The notes beneath the pieces are model-generated. The model was not told the DNA's origin, searched no databases, and saw only the letters and a program-made list of their open reading frames with translations. DNA of 59,268 nt from Eubacteriales bacterium (lineage in GTDB: Bacteria > Bacillota > Clostridia > Lachnospirales > Lachnospiraceae). This document shows positions 16,485-24,233 of the stretch, piece by piece. Where the stretch lies: the NCBI GenBank assembly GCA_030533235.1, contig JAUNJN010000009.1, positions 1-59,268 on the forward strand. Direction: 5' to 3'. Numbering within the stretch: position 1 is the stretch's first letter; every line of letters begins with the position of its first letter. The translations under genes and the position numbers were made by a program.

Positions 16485-18404
16485 ATGCATAATATGAATC
16501 ATATGAAGGAATCAGTGTCACGTGTCATAAACGGCGACAAACAGGCTTTCGAAGCAATCTATCAGGCTACTTATCGACAGGTGTATTACACTTGTATGAG
16601 TTTTCTCAAGAACGAGCAAAATGCACAGGATATCATGCAGGATACCTATATCACAGCCCTTACACATATGCATCAGCTGGAAAACCCGGATCGCATTACC
16701 GCATGGTTAAATCGCATAGCGGTCAACAAATGCAGGGATTTTCTGGCAAAAAATATGCCAGAGGAGTTTCGGGAAGATATTCTTGAAACCGAAATGTTAG
16801 AAGAAAATGACAATTTCCTGCCTGAAAACTATGTAACCAATAACGAAAAAAGAAAAATAGTTTTGGAAATTATGCAGGAGGAACTCTCTGCCGTACAGTA
16901 TCAGACAATCATTCTGTATTATTACGACGAAATGAGCGTATCAGAGATTGCAGCATGCATGAACTGTCCGGAGGGAACCGTAACCTATCGGCTGTCCAGT
17001 GCACGAGGAAAAATAAAACGTGCCGTACAGGAATATGAGAATACAAGCGGCGTTAAGCTATATTCTTCCGGTGCAGTTCCTCTTCTTACAGCTATCTTTA
17101 TTGCAGAAGCGGAAAAGTTAGTCATACCAAATGTATTAAGTGGCATTTTCTCATCGATTGGAATGGGAATCGATGCACAAGCTATAGGTACCGCGGCTTC
17201 TGCTGCCACCACCACTGCATCCACAACGACCGGAGCAACAGCTGCCGTAACAAGCACTGTGGCAAAAGCAACCGGAAAAATCGGATTCAAGGGGCTCTTT
17301 CATACACTAAAGGCAAAAATCGTTACAGGTATTGTTGCGGCTGCAGTTGTCGTTGGCGGTGCAACCGGCCTTGTGCTTTTAACCAAAAATGATAAAACAC
17401 AGGAAAAAAACGAGCCGTATACAAATATAAACGCGGTAATTATTGATAATGATTATGTGACGGTTACCGTTGATAAAATCTATGATAAGGGATATATTCC
17501 TGATCCAAAAGAAACAATGCTTCCGATCAATGAAAAATTCTGGAATCGAGAGGATTGTGTCGTACAGCTTTCCTTGGAAAACAAATCTGACGAAATTGTC
17601 TATGTCGACATGAATCTCTTCACCGCAAATAATGAGAGTATGGACTCTTGTATGTATTCTAATGACACCTATATGCTTGATCCACACTCCACACAAATTT
17701 CATGTATCAATAATAACAATAACATTTTAAATCCTGACAAACAGAAATATCTAAAGGTTGATCGGAATCCTATCACATGGGCGAAGGTTGGCTATCGCGT
17801 ATATGCTATGAACGAAGACTATACAGAAGAATTTCTGATTGCGTGCAATATAACAGATATTTTTTTCTATGATGAAGATGAATTGGCACCAAATTATGAA
17901 AGAAAAAATAGTGACTCAAGAGACCAGGTTCTTGTCGACAATGAACAAGTAAAAATCACATATATAGGTACTGATATGATATACGATGAGAACTATCAAT
18001 CCCTGTGGGCCAGACCTTTCTTATATGTTGAAAACAAATCGGATCATGATATTCGAATTCACTGTTACGGCGGATATGTTAGCGACCTTTCATCTTCTTG
18101 TATTTTTGCCGGAACAAACGGTTACATCACAGATTTGAATTTTGATGACCCTGATGATCCATATAGTACGGATTCCGACCCATTAATATATGACATGATA
18201 CAAACCGAAACGCCTTTTCAATTTGATATTCACATTGCCGACTATACAGAAACAGCCGGCGGATACATCAACACCAGATACCAAGACACCGGCGTACTTC
18301 CAAACGGAATGGATGGCATTGAATATAATCAGTATCTAACGAGCTCTGAAACAATCTATCCGGTCCAGATCATTAATTTTGATTGTTTGTCAGAATCATA
18401 TTAA
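16485..18404 (+). CDS. ECF sigma factor fused to a transmembrane and extracellular domain
   Basis: A 639-aa fusion. Residues about 20-90 are sigma region 2 (AFEAIYQATYRQVYYTC, AQDIMQDTYITA) and about 130-185 are region 4 (YQTIILYYYDEMSVSEIAAC, EGTVTYRLSSARGKIKRA). An Ala/Thr-rich linker (235-270), one membrane helix (about 289-309) and a 330-residue beta-rich, acidic domain expected outside the cell follow. ECF factors are normally about 180 aa and held by a separate anti-sigma. Here the sigma appears to be tethered to its own sensor, so signalling may need release by proteolysis or action at the membrane. AGGATGG precedes the ATG. The lipoprotein gene behind is a possible partner. Confidence 0.85.
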   Translation: MHNMNHMKESVSRVINGDKQAFEAIYQATYRQVYYTCMSFLKNEQNAQDIMQDTYITALTHMHQLENPDRITAWLNRIAVNKCRDFLAKNMPEEFREDILETEMLEENDNFLPENYVTNNEKRKIVLEIMQEELSAVQYQTIILYYYDEMSVSEIAACMNCPEGTVTYRLSSARGKIKRAVQEYENTSGVKLYSSGAVPLLTAIFIAEAEKLVIPNVLSGIFSSIGMGIDAQAIGTAASAATTTASTTTGATAAVTSTVAKATGKIGFKGLFHTLKAKIVTGIVAAAVVVGGATGLVLLTKNDKTQEKNEPYTNINAVIIDNDYVTVTVDKIYDKGYIPDPKETMLPINEKFWNREDCVVQLSLENKSDEIVYVDMNLFTANNESMDSCMYSNDTYMLDPHSTQISCINNNNNILNPDKQKYLKVDRNPITWAKVGYRVYAMNEDYTEEFLIACNITDIFFYDEDELAPNYERKNSDSRDQVLVDNEQVKITYIGTDMIYDENYQSLWARPFLYVENKSDHDIRIHCYGGYVSDLSSSCIFAGTNGYITDLNFDDPDDPYSTDSDPLIYDMIQTETPFQFDIHIADYTETAGGYINTRYQDTGVLPNGMDGIEYNQYLTSSETIYPVQIINFDCLSESY

Positions 18405-18502
18405 CCGATTTGAAATTCTGTAAAAAGTGCAGCCGAACGACTTGAACGATATAATTCACATGTTTTTAAAATAATTTCAAACGATAAAGGAGAAACAAAA
18501 TT

Positions 18503-19099
18503 ATGAAAAAGAAAATGATTGCATTATTGATGAGTGTTTTACTTGTACTTGGTTTATGTGCATGTGGCAGTAAGGATGACAAAGGCAGCAATTCATCCGG
18601 AAGCACCAAAAAGGAAGATACAAGACCTGCCGATGCGGAAAAAGAGGTCCAAGAGATAAATGGAAATTTTGGACTGAGTCTTCAGGTAATTGACAGGGAA
18701 GCAGCAACTATCGTTTCATACTGGGTTTATACCGACTTAACGGAAACTGACAAAATTAAGATTCAAAAAATGCACGGCACAGTCAAAGGAATAGAGGATA
18801 GTTTTTTTCAATCCACATCTTATTCTGATGATGTAGTTTATGTAGAGCTTACACAGGAAAGATATCAGGAATATGCAAATTATTTCAATGCTAACATTGC
18901 AAAGCATTTTCCTGCAACTTCTACTACCTCCGTGAATCACATCGAACAGGATCCGATGTACAACGATTATATGCAGCTATATATTGAAATCAGTAACAGA
19001 GACACCGGCGATTCAGAAAACGGAACCGTTCTTGACTGTTATAAAACGCCTGCGTGGCTGGATGGTTTGGTTAAGATGTTCGAAGAGGACTTACAGTAA
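18503..19099 (+). CDS. Lipoprotein, function unknown
   Basis: A 198-aa lipoprotein. The signal peptide has the lipobox LGLCAC (about residue 22), then a Ser/Gly/Lys linker and an alpha/beta domain without a recognised family. AAAGGAG precedes the ATG. It lies 98 bases downstream of the sigma-anchor fusion and may be its extracytoplasmic partner or target; this is inference from position. A palindromic GGGGACG repeat begins 4 bases after the stop and may end the transcript. Confidence 0.75.
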   Translation: MKKKMIALLMSVLLVLGLCACGSKDDKGSNSSGSTKKEDTRPADAEKEVQEINGNFGLSLQVIDREAATIVSYWVYTDLTETDKIKIQKMHGTVKGIEDSFFQSTSYSDDVVYVELTQERYQEYANYFNANIAKHFPATSTTSVNHIEQDPMYNDYMQLYIEISNRDTGDSENGTVLDCYKTPAWLDGLVKMFEEDLQ

Positions 19100-19103
19100 T
19101 TTT

Positions 19104-19144
19104 GGGGACGCTCCTTTTGTCACAAGGAGCGTCCCTCTGTCCCT
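19104..19144. repeat. Palindromic GGGGACG repeat, copy A
   Basis: 12-bp arms GGGACGCTCCTT and AAGGAGCGTCCC around TTGTCAC, followed by TCTGTCC. First of five loci of the same element in 5.2 kb. Confidence 0.85.
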
Positions 19145-19167
19145 CTTCCAAAGAAACATGTAGAGTA

Positions 19168-20475
19168 TTATAGATCATTTACAACACCAAGAAATATTGG
19201 CAAACCTGTCTGTATATCAACTATGGCATATATAAACGGTCTGTCTAATACGATTTCTTCGACTTGAGTATTCTGCATACAAGTTTCTTTATCCATCTCT
19301 ACAACCGTTGCCGCAGCTGCCTTTGTTCCATTTCGATCAACTTCTATATGCGTCTTATGAAGCACGCGATTAATATATATGTTATCGCGTATTTCTCCCA
19401 TGTTCGTAAAATCCGCTTTTTCCTCATCAAATGCATCTGACATTCCAAGCGCAATAAGTGTATCATTTACCAGATAATTATAGTCATAGCTAAACTCCGG
19501 AATACCTGCCAACACATCCACATCATAATTTCTGCTGTTATAAAGCGACATAAAGCTCTCTGTTGTCATCCCAACAATATAATCCTCAACTGTTACACCT
19601 TCATTCGGTAAAATCGCCATAAATCCATACCGCCCACCCTTATAAGGCTTTATAAATGCCTTGGAATTTTCATCATACATGTAATAGGATTCATCGCTTC
19701 TAAGTATATTAACCTTTGATATGCTTCCATCCGCATTGTGAAAATCTGTATTCTCGTGGATCCGGAAATCCTTATATTGTTCTTCCCATTCTCCCTCGAA
19801 GGCAATAGCATTTATCAGATACATGATCGCATCCTCGTCTATCCTATCAAGAATATCCCTAACCATGCCATTTGTGTTATCAAAAACCCATGTATTAATT
19901 GCATCCATCGTAGACTCATCAAAGGGCTCCAAAAACGCATCTGCATTATAATATGTTTTATCTGCCTTAAGAAAACTGTCTTTTACCTTAATGCTGCCTT
20001 CGGCATCTTTTATCCACAAGGAATTAGCAACCGCAATCTCTACTTCCGCCTCATTCATCTGCTTATTCATAAGTGAAAAATTATATCGATTCAACTCATC
20101 AAGAGTAAGTCCATTGCATAGTACATTTTCCATCTGCGCAAGCGTATTGCCATTTGCACCATTTGCCGTCATAGAAAGAGCAAGCTGTATGGATTCCGGC
20201 GATATCATCACATTTTTTCCACTCCGAACCTCCGAAAGTGCACTTTCTTTAAAAAGATGGATGGCAAATTCCGTAGATGCCATTATAAATTTGTCATCCA
20301 TATCAATTTCCTCTGCACGGTCTGCCGAAATACCATCTAACAGATTACCCGACTTGTAACCGGGCGTGTCTGCTTCTTTTGTATAATTGGCTTTCGTCCC
20401 ACAGGCACTCATGCAAAATGACATGCAGACCGCAAGAAATACCGCAGTTACCTTTTTCAACCTTCGATTAACCAT
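19168..20475 (-). CDS. Serpin (serine protease inhibitor) lipoprotein
   Basis: A 435-aa serpin, full length for the family, with a lipoprotein signal (FLAVCMSFCMSAC). The fold is recognisable from SPESIQLALSMTANGANGNT, VANSLWIKD, NAIAFEGEW and the C-terminal DRPFIYAIVDIQTGLPIFLG. The reactive-loop hinge GTKAAAAT (about residues 383-390) matches the inhibitory consensus. Counting from it puts Glu at P1 and Thr at P1', in DKETCMQ. It is likely anchored on the outer face of the membrane and traps host or bacterial serine proteases. The ATG at 20475 is chosen because GGGAGGG lies 7 bases upstream; another ATG at 20481 is too close to it. Confidence 0.92.
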   Translation of the reverse strand: MVNRRLKKVTAVFLAVCMSFCMSACGTKANYTKEADTPGYKSGNLLDGISADRAEEIDMDDKFIMASTEFAIHLFKESALSEVRSGKNVMISPESIQLALSMTANGANGNTLAQMENVLCNGLTLDELNRYNFSLMNKQMNEAEVEIAVANSLWIKDAEGSIKVKDSFLKADKTYYNADAFLEPFDESTMDAINTWVFDNTNGMVRDILDRIDEDAIMYLINAIAFEGEWEEQYKDFRIHENTDFHNADGSISKVNILRSDESYYMYDENSKAFIKPYKGGRYGFMAILPNEGVTVEDYIVGMTTESFMSLYNSRNYDVDVLAGIPEFSYDYNYLVNDTLIALGMSDAFDEEKADFTNMGEIRDNIYINRVLHKTHIEVDRNGTKAAAATVVEMDKETCMQNTQVEEIVLDRPFIYAIVDIQTGLPIFLGVVNDL

Positions 20476-20542
20476 ATGCATACCCTCCCATATAAGTATT
20501 GTGACATATAAGTATATATACGAACAACATAAACATTTTTAT

Positions 20543-20645
20543 GGGGGGACGTAGCTTTTGTCACAAGGAGCGACCCTCTGTCACGAGGAGCGTCCCTCTG
20601 TCATGGAACACGGGGACGCTCCTTGTGACAAAAGCTACGTCCCTC
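20543..20645. repeat. Palindromic GGGGACG repeat, compound copy B
   Basis: Two head-to-head copies form a 100-bp palindrome. GGGACGTAGCTTTTGTCAC at the left edge is mirrored by its complement at the right edge (ending 20643), with a partial third unit between. It lies directly upstream of the PadR promoter. Confidence 0.85.
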
Positions 20646-20656
20646 ATTACAACAAA

Positions 20657-20677
20657 CTACTTGACATTACAAAGTAG
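20657..20677. promoter_or_regulatory. PadR operator 1 (imperfect)
   Basis: A 21-bp site beginning CTACTTGACATT and ending ACAAAGTAG. It matches operator 2 at 18 of 21 positions and overlaps the -35 hexamer of the PadR promoter. Confidence 0.65.
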
Positions 20678-20689
20678 TAGTGGTATTAT
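20661..20689 (+). promoter_or_regulatory. Promoter of the PadR/DUF1048 operon
   Basis: Consensus TTGACA, a 17-base spacer and TATTAT, flanked by two operators. Confidence 0.8.
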
Positions 20690-20698
20690 TATCTCAAT

Positions 20699-20719
20699 CT
20701 ACTTTGCATTGCAAAGTAG
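20699..20719. promoter_or_regulatory. PadR operator 2 (perfect palindrome)
   Basis: Arms CTACTTTGCA and TGCAAAGTAG flank a single T, just downstream of the start-site region. Its centre is 42 bases from the centre of operator 1, four helical turns. Confidence 0.75.
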
Positions 20720-20767
20720 CAAACAGTACTTAATTATCTGTTCTTCATATAGAGGTGATGAAACAAA

Positions 20768-21088
20768 ATGGAAGATACGCAATTGTTAAAAGGAATATTA
20801 GAAGGTTGTGTGTTGGCGATTATTGCCGAAAATGAAACATATGGCTATGAAATATTACAGAGGTTAGCTGAGCATGGATTTGAGGAGCTTGGGGAAGGAA
20901 CGATGTATCCGGTCTTAACCAGACTTGAAAAAAAGGGCTATATAACTTGCCGAAAAGAAAAGTCCCCCCTTGGACCGATAAGAAAATACTATTCTGTAAC
21001 AGAAACCGGACGTGAATATTTAGTAGCATTTCGAGAGAGTTATCGGCGAGTTACCGCTAGCGCGGATGAAATATTAGGAGGTAATTAA
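20768..21088 (+). CDS. PadR-family transcriptional repressor
   Basis: A 106-aa winged-helix regulator of the short PadR class. Visible are LLKGILEGCVLAIIAENETY, then GYEILQRLAEHGF, LGEGTMYPVLTRLEKKGYI and the wing GPIRKYYSVTETG. These proteins act as cytoplasmic dimers that respond to small molecules or envelope stress. It is the first gene of an operon with a DUF1048 membrane protein, 2 bases between stop and start. Its promoter is flanked by two related palindromes, consistent with tight autoregulation. Confidence 0.93.
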   Translation: MEDTQLLKGILEGCVLAIIAENETYGYEILQRLAEHGFEELGEGTMYPVLTRLEKKGYITCRKEKSPLGPIRKYYSVTETGREYLVAFRESYRRVTASADEILGGN

Positions 21089-21090
21089 AA

Positions 21091-22155
21091 ATGAAACAAG
21101 GATATATTTTATTGGAAGACAGATTACATGGAGAATACAAAGAAGCTTTTTCAAGAGTTTCATTATATAGCAATACAAATCTTATTGGGATTGATACAGA
21201 TAGCGAATTAATGATGGAATTGCTTGATAGCATGCTCATGGCACAATCTGAAGGACGTCCTGTAACAGATGTTGTCGGAACAGACATACAGGCGTTTTGT
21301 AAAAATTTCTTTAGCGAATATAAGACAAAGGATCGTTTTGTTGATTTTTTGAAAGCGATATACCGTATTTCGTGGATTTTGTTAGTATTTGGAGTGGTAG
21401 ATTGGGTATTTCCTAATGAGGAAGGCACAACATTTAGTAATATTGGAAGCGTTGTGATTGGAGCAGCTTGCGGCATTGTTTTAAACCTAATCATATATAT
21501 TTTAATCCGACCATTCGTGCAGAAAAATAACAGGATAAAACCTTCTGTATACAATGTATTTTTTGCAATTGTATTAGTTGTTTTTATAGTATTAGCCATT
21601 ATTATATCCGGCAGATACGCAATTCGTGTACCACGTTTCGTAGCTCTTTTGATTCCCGGTTTGTACATTCTTATCTTTATGATTGTGCAAGCAGGCAGAA
21701 ATTATAAGAAATATGGGAGTGTGAAACAGCCAAAGCAGGAGCGCATATCTTTTATGTCAGGCATATTTGCCAGCATTGAACATGAACTTCCCCAGGATTT
21801 ACTGAAAGAATTTATCAACGAAAACGAAAAGCGTCAAAAGAAGGGCCAGGAGCCTATGACAGAAGAAGAATTCCTCCAGAAAAGTGACGAGCAATATTGC
21901 TATAGAAAAAGGGGCTTTATCAATTCTATTCTTCTGAGCGTAGTAGCACTTGTGCCTATAGCAATAATAGGAATCACTAATGACTTTGATAATATCAGTC
22001 AGTTCTGTATATTTGTTACTATTATGTTAGTATTGGACGGATTTTTATTTTCCATTTCAAGAAAGTCTGCCAAAGTAAGTTGTCATGCATATGAAAACAT
22101 GCGGAAAACACTAAAGGAAGAAGGACTGACTCTTGAAGAATATGTGAATATGTGA
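21091..22155 (+). CDS. DUF1048-type membrane protein partnered with PadR
   Basis: A 354-aa protein. The N-terminal cytoplasmic region (LMMELLDSMLMAQSEGRPV, TDIQAFCKNF) is the DUF1048-like helical domain usually encoded beside PadR regulators. Four hydrophobic segments follow between about residues 100 and 215. A charged cytoplasmic stretch and two more membrane helices end the protein. The function is unknown; an envelope-stress or transport role is often suggested. AGGAGG precedes the ATG. Operon position makes it the target of the PadR repressor. Confidence 0.82.
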   Translation: MKQGYILLEDRLHGEYKEAFSRVSLYSNTNLIGIDTDSELMMELLDSMLMAQSEGRPVTDVVGTDIQAFCKNFFSEYKTKDRFVDFLKAIYRISWILLVFGVVDWVFPNEEGTTFSNIGSVVIGAACGIVLNLIIYILIRPFVQKNNRIKPSVYNVFFAIVLVVFIVLAIIISGRYAIRVPRFVALLIPGLYILIFMIVQAGRNYKKYGSVKQPKQERISFMSGIFASIEHELPQDLLKEFINENEKRQKKGQEPMTEEEFLQKSDEQYCYRKRGFINSILLSVVALVPIAIIGITNDFDNISQFCIFVTIMLVLDGFLFSISRKSAKVSCHAYENMRKTLKEEGLTLEEYVNM

Positions 22156-22161
22156 ACATGA

Positions 22162-22199
22162 GGGACGTAGCTTTTGTCACAAGGAGTGTCCCTCTGTCC
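22162..22199. repeat. Palindromic GGGGACG repeat, copy C
   Basis: GGGACGTAGCTTTTGTCAC then AAGGAGTGTCCCTCTGTCC, starting 7 bases after the DUF1048 stop codon. Arms are less perfect than in copy A. Confidence 0.8.
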
Positions 22200-22214
22200 T
22201 TATCGAGATATAAC

Positions 22215-22255
22215 AATAGGGTGCCAAAAGGCCAACAACCATTCGACACCCTATT
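22215..22255. terminator. Hairpin between convergent genes
   Basis: Perfect 9-bp arms AATAGGGTG and CACCCTATT enclose 23 bases between the DUF1048 gene and the leftward rubredoxin gene. There is no strong U run, so its strength as a terminator is uncertain. Confidence 0.45.
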
Positions 22256-22288
22256 CTTGTAAGAAAGCGCTTTGAACGCTTTGTTCTT

Positions 22289-22462
22289 TTAGTTGTAGTT
22301 CTCAATACAACGCTGGAACATGCTCTTATCGATACCACATAATGGGCATACCCAATCATCAGGTAAATCCTCAAATGCGGTTCCCGGTGCTATGCCATGC
22401 TCAGGATCACCTTTCTCCGGGTCATAAGTATAACCGCAAGGATTACAAAAATACTTATCCAT
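22289..22462 (-). CDS. Rubredoxin
   Basis: A 57-aa protein with the complete rubredoxin signature: [10 protein letters not shown] (first CxxCG knuckle) and WVCPLCG (second). These four cysteines bind one iron. Acidic surface residues and the AFEDLPDDW segment are typical. It carries electrons in the cytoplasm, commonly to peroxide or superoxide reductases in anaerobes. The ATG at 22462 follows AAGGAGG; the 14 codons upstream in frame are not translated. It is monocistronic. Confidence 0.96.
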   Translation of the reverse strand: MDKYFCNPCGYTYDPEKGDPEHGIAPGTAFEDLPDDWVCPLCGIDKSMFQRCIENYN

Positions 22463-22533
22463 ATTGTAACGCCTCCTTATCATTCGTATTTTTATATTGT
22501 ACAATGTCTGCCAAATTATTACAAGATTTTTTT

Positions 22534-22573
22534 GGGGACGTTCCTTTTGTCACGAGGAGCGTCCCTCTGTACC
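22534..22573. repeat. Palindromic GGGGACG repeat, copy D
   Basis: GGGGACGTTCCTTTTGTCAC then GAGGAGCGTCCCTCTGTACC, in the space between rubredoxin and the radical SAM gene. Confidence 0.8.
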
Positions 22574-22650
22574 GCTGTCATAGAAAATCAACAAGATTTA
22601 CAAATTTTACATCAGTCCCGTACTTGTTTGTCCGCACGGATTTACAGCTT

Positions 22651-23490
22651 TCATTTTGTTTTATTTGCACATGTTGTCATTTTATCAACTAATTTTCTGT
22701 GATAAAAATAATTTATTGAAGGAATCCCATTCTTATCACAATATTCCTTCATTTCGTCCGCAAGATTATCCCAGTAATCATCGCATTTTCCGATGTAGAT
22801 TTCTTTATACTGCTCCATATATTCAGCATATTTTTGAGCCACATAATCAAGAATTACTGTTTTGTAACTTCCCCTTAAGTTCAGATTTTCAAACCAATAT
22901 TCATCAATATACTCTCTGCTTGTTTCAATTATGCCCTTCCAATCCGTAATGCATGGGAAAATAGGTGACATGAACAGAATTGTATATATCCCATTCTCAT
23001 AAAGATTCTTTAATGTTTCCAGTCTTTCTTTTATTGAAACGGCATGATCCATATCTGCACGAAATGACTCATCAAGCGTATTGATTGACATTGATACTTT
23101 CAGGTTTCTGATTTGCTTTAGAATATCAAGATCTCTTAAAATAAGAGACGATTTTGTGGAAATTGACACCTCTGCCTCACACCCTGTGAGCTGGTTTAAA
23201 ATACCTTGCGTGACGCAATACTTCTTTTCATATTCATTGTAACAATCCGTTACTGATGATAAAAACACCTTTTTCCCTTTTATTTTTGAAAGATTAATCG
23301 GTTTATCGCACCGTTTTACATCCAAAAATGTTCCCCAGTTTTCATCGTGTCCCGTGAACCGTTTCATAAAGCATGCATAACAATATTTACACGCGTGTGT
23401 ACATCCAACATAGGGATTTATAACAAAGTCGGCATCCGGCAAATTGGATTTTGTTAAGTAATCCTTCACCGCAATCTCTCTTACAATCAC
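22651..23490 (-). CDS. SPL-family radical SAM protein
   Basis: A 279-aa radical SAM protein with the cluster motif GCTHACKYCYACFM (CxxxCxxC, about residue 30), as in spore-photoproduct-lyase-like proteins. It has the family's FLSSVTDCYN and STKSSLILRDLDIL segments. The lack of the full SPL C-terminus makes true photoproduct repair uncertain. The GTG at 23490 is chosen because GGAGG precedes it and it overlaps the TGA of the XRE gene upstream (GTGA). The two genes form an operon. Confidence 0.85.
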   Translation of the reverse strand: MIVREIAVKDYLTKSNLPDADFVINPYVGCTHACKYCYACFMKRFTGHDENWGTFLDVKRCDKPINLSKIKGKKVFLSSVTDCYNEYEKKYCVTQGILNQLTGCEAEVSISTKSSLILRDLDILKQIRNLKVSMSINTLDESFRADMDHAVSIKERLETLKNLYENGIYTILFMSPIFPCITDWKGIIETSREYIDEYWFENLNLRGSYKTVILDYVAQKYAEYMEQYKEIYIGKCDDYWDNLADEMKEYCDKNGIPSINYFYHRKLVDKMTTCANKTK

Positions 23491-24158
23491 TTTACTATAC
23501 CTCCGTGAAAGAAGCACTCATACACCTTTTCGCCATTGTAAAATATCTCTTCATACCCTTGAAACCAAACAAATTCGCCATCCACCTTACAATGATATGT
23601 ATACTCTCCACTCTGGTAGAATGACGGACCACGGTACGGCTTATCTTCCTGAACATGAAAAAGTGCATCCTTTAAAAAATCACCGCTAAAATCCATAGAA
23701 AGCACACGTCCACAGTAATTCATGGTCCATATAGGTTGATCTTCCTGCCATATTACTTCCTCGCCGGAAAACTGCTGACCACCAAAATAGCTGTCATAAT
23801 ATTTATAATTTCCGGATTCATACGCAAGATCATGCGAAGCGGTTCGACATGGATCAACTTCTTTTGCATGTGCCGCATAGCTGTGCTGTTTTGCTTCAAT
23901 CAAAAACTGAACAAGAGATTTGACTTTTATATGATCACCGGTAAAAAGAGCAATGTTACATTCATCGTCCTTTATCAGTCTGTCAATTGTCACATGATAC
24001 AATTCGCTTAATTTGATAAACATTCCAATCTCCGGAATTGCTTGTCCATTTTCCCATTTACCTATTGTTTGTCTTGCTACTTCAAGCTTGTCTGCAAGCT
24101 GTTCCTGGGAGTATCCATTTTTTTTGCGCAATAACAAAAGTTTTTCATCCAGTTTCAT
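23487..24158 (-). CDS. XRE regulator with C-terminal DUF5680-like domain
   Basis: A 223-aa protein. Residues about 5-60 are a Cro/CI helix-turn-helix (LLLLRKKNGYSQEQLADKLE, VARQTIGKWENGQAIPEI). Residues about 80-220 form a DUF5680-like effector domain (FLIEAKQHSYAAHAKEVDP, PIWTMNYCGRVLS, FVWFQGYEEIFYNGEKVYEC). The domain probably senses a ligand but none is known. It overlaps the radical SAM gene by four bases, which suggests regulation of that gene. An AT-rich inverted repeat (AAATAAG/CTTATTT, about 24210-24230) lies upstream. Confidence 0.85.
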   Translation of the reverse strand: MKLDEKLLLLRKKNGYSQEQLADKLEVARQTIGKWENGQAIPEIGMFIKLSELYHVTIDRLIKDDECNIALFTGDHIKVKSLVQFLIEAKQHSYAAHAKEVDPCRTASHDLAYESGNYKYYDSYFGGQQFSGEEVIWQEDQPIWTMNYCGRVLSMDFSGDFLKDALFHVQEDKPYRGPSFYQSGEYTYHCKVDGEFVWFQGYEEIFYNGEKVYECFFHGGIVK

Positions 24159-24233
24159 ACATACCGTACCTTTCTTTAAATTTTTTCAAAAATAATTTGT
24201 ATGTTATGAAATAAGATTACCTTATTTTATCCC

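Noticed and set aside
21057-21668. A 203-codon minus-strand frame
   Set aside because: It lies wholly within the well-supported PadR/DUF1048 operon on the other strand.
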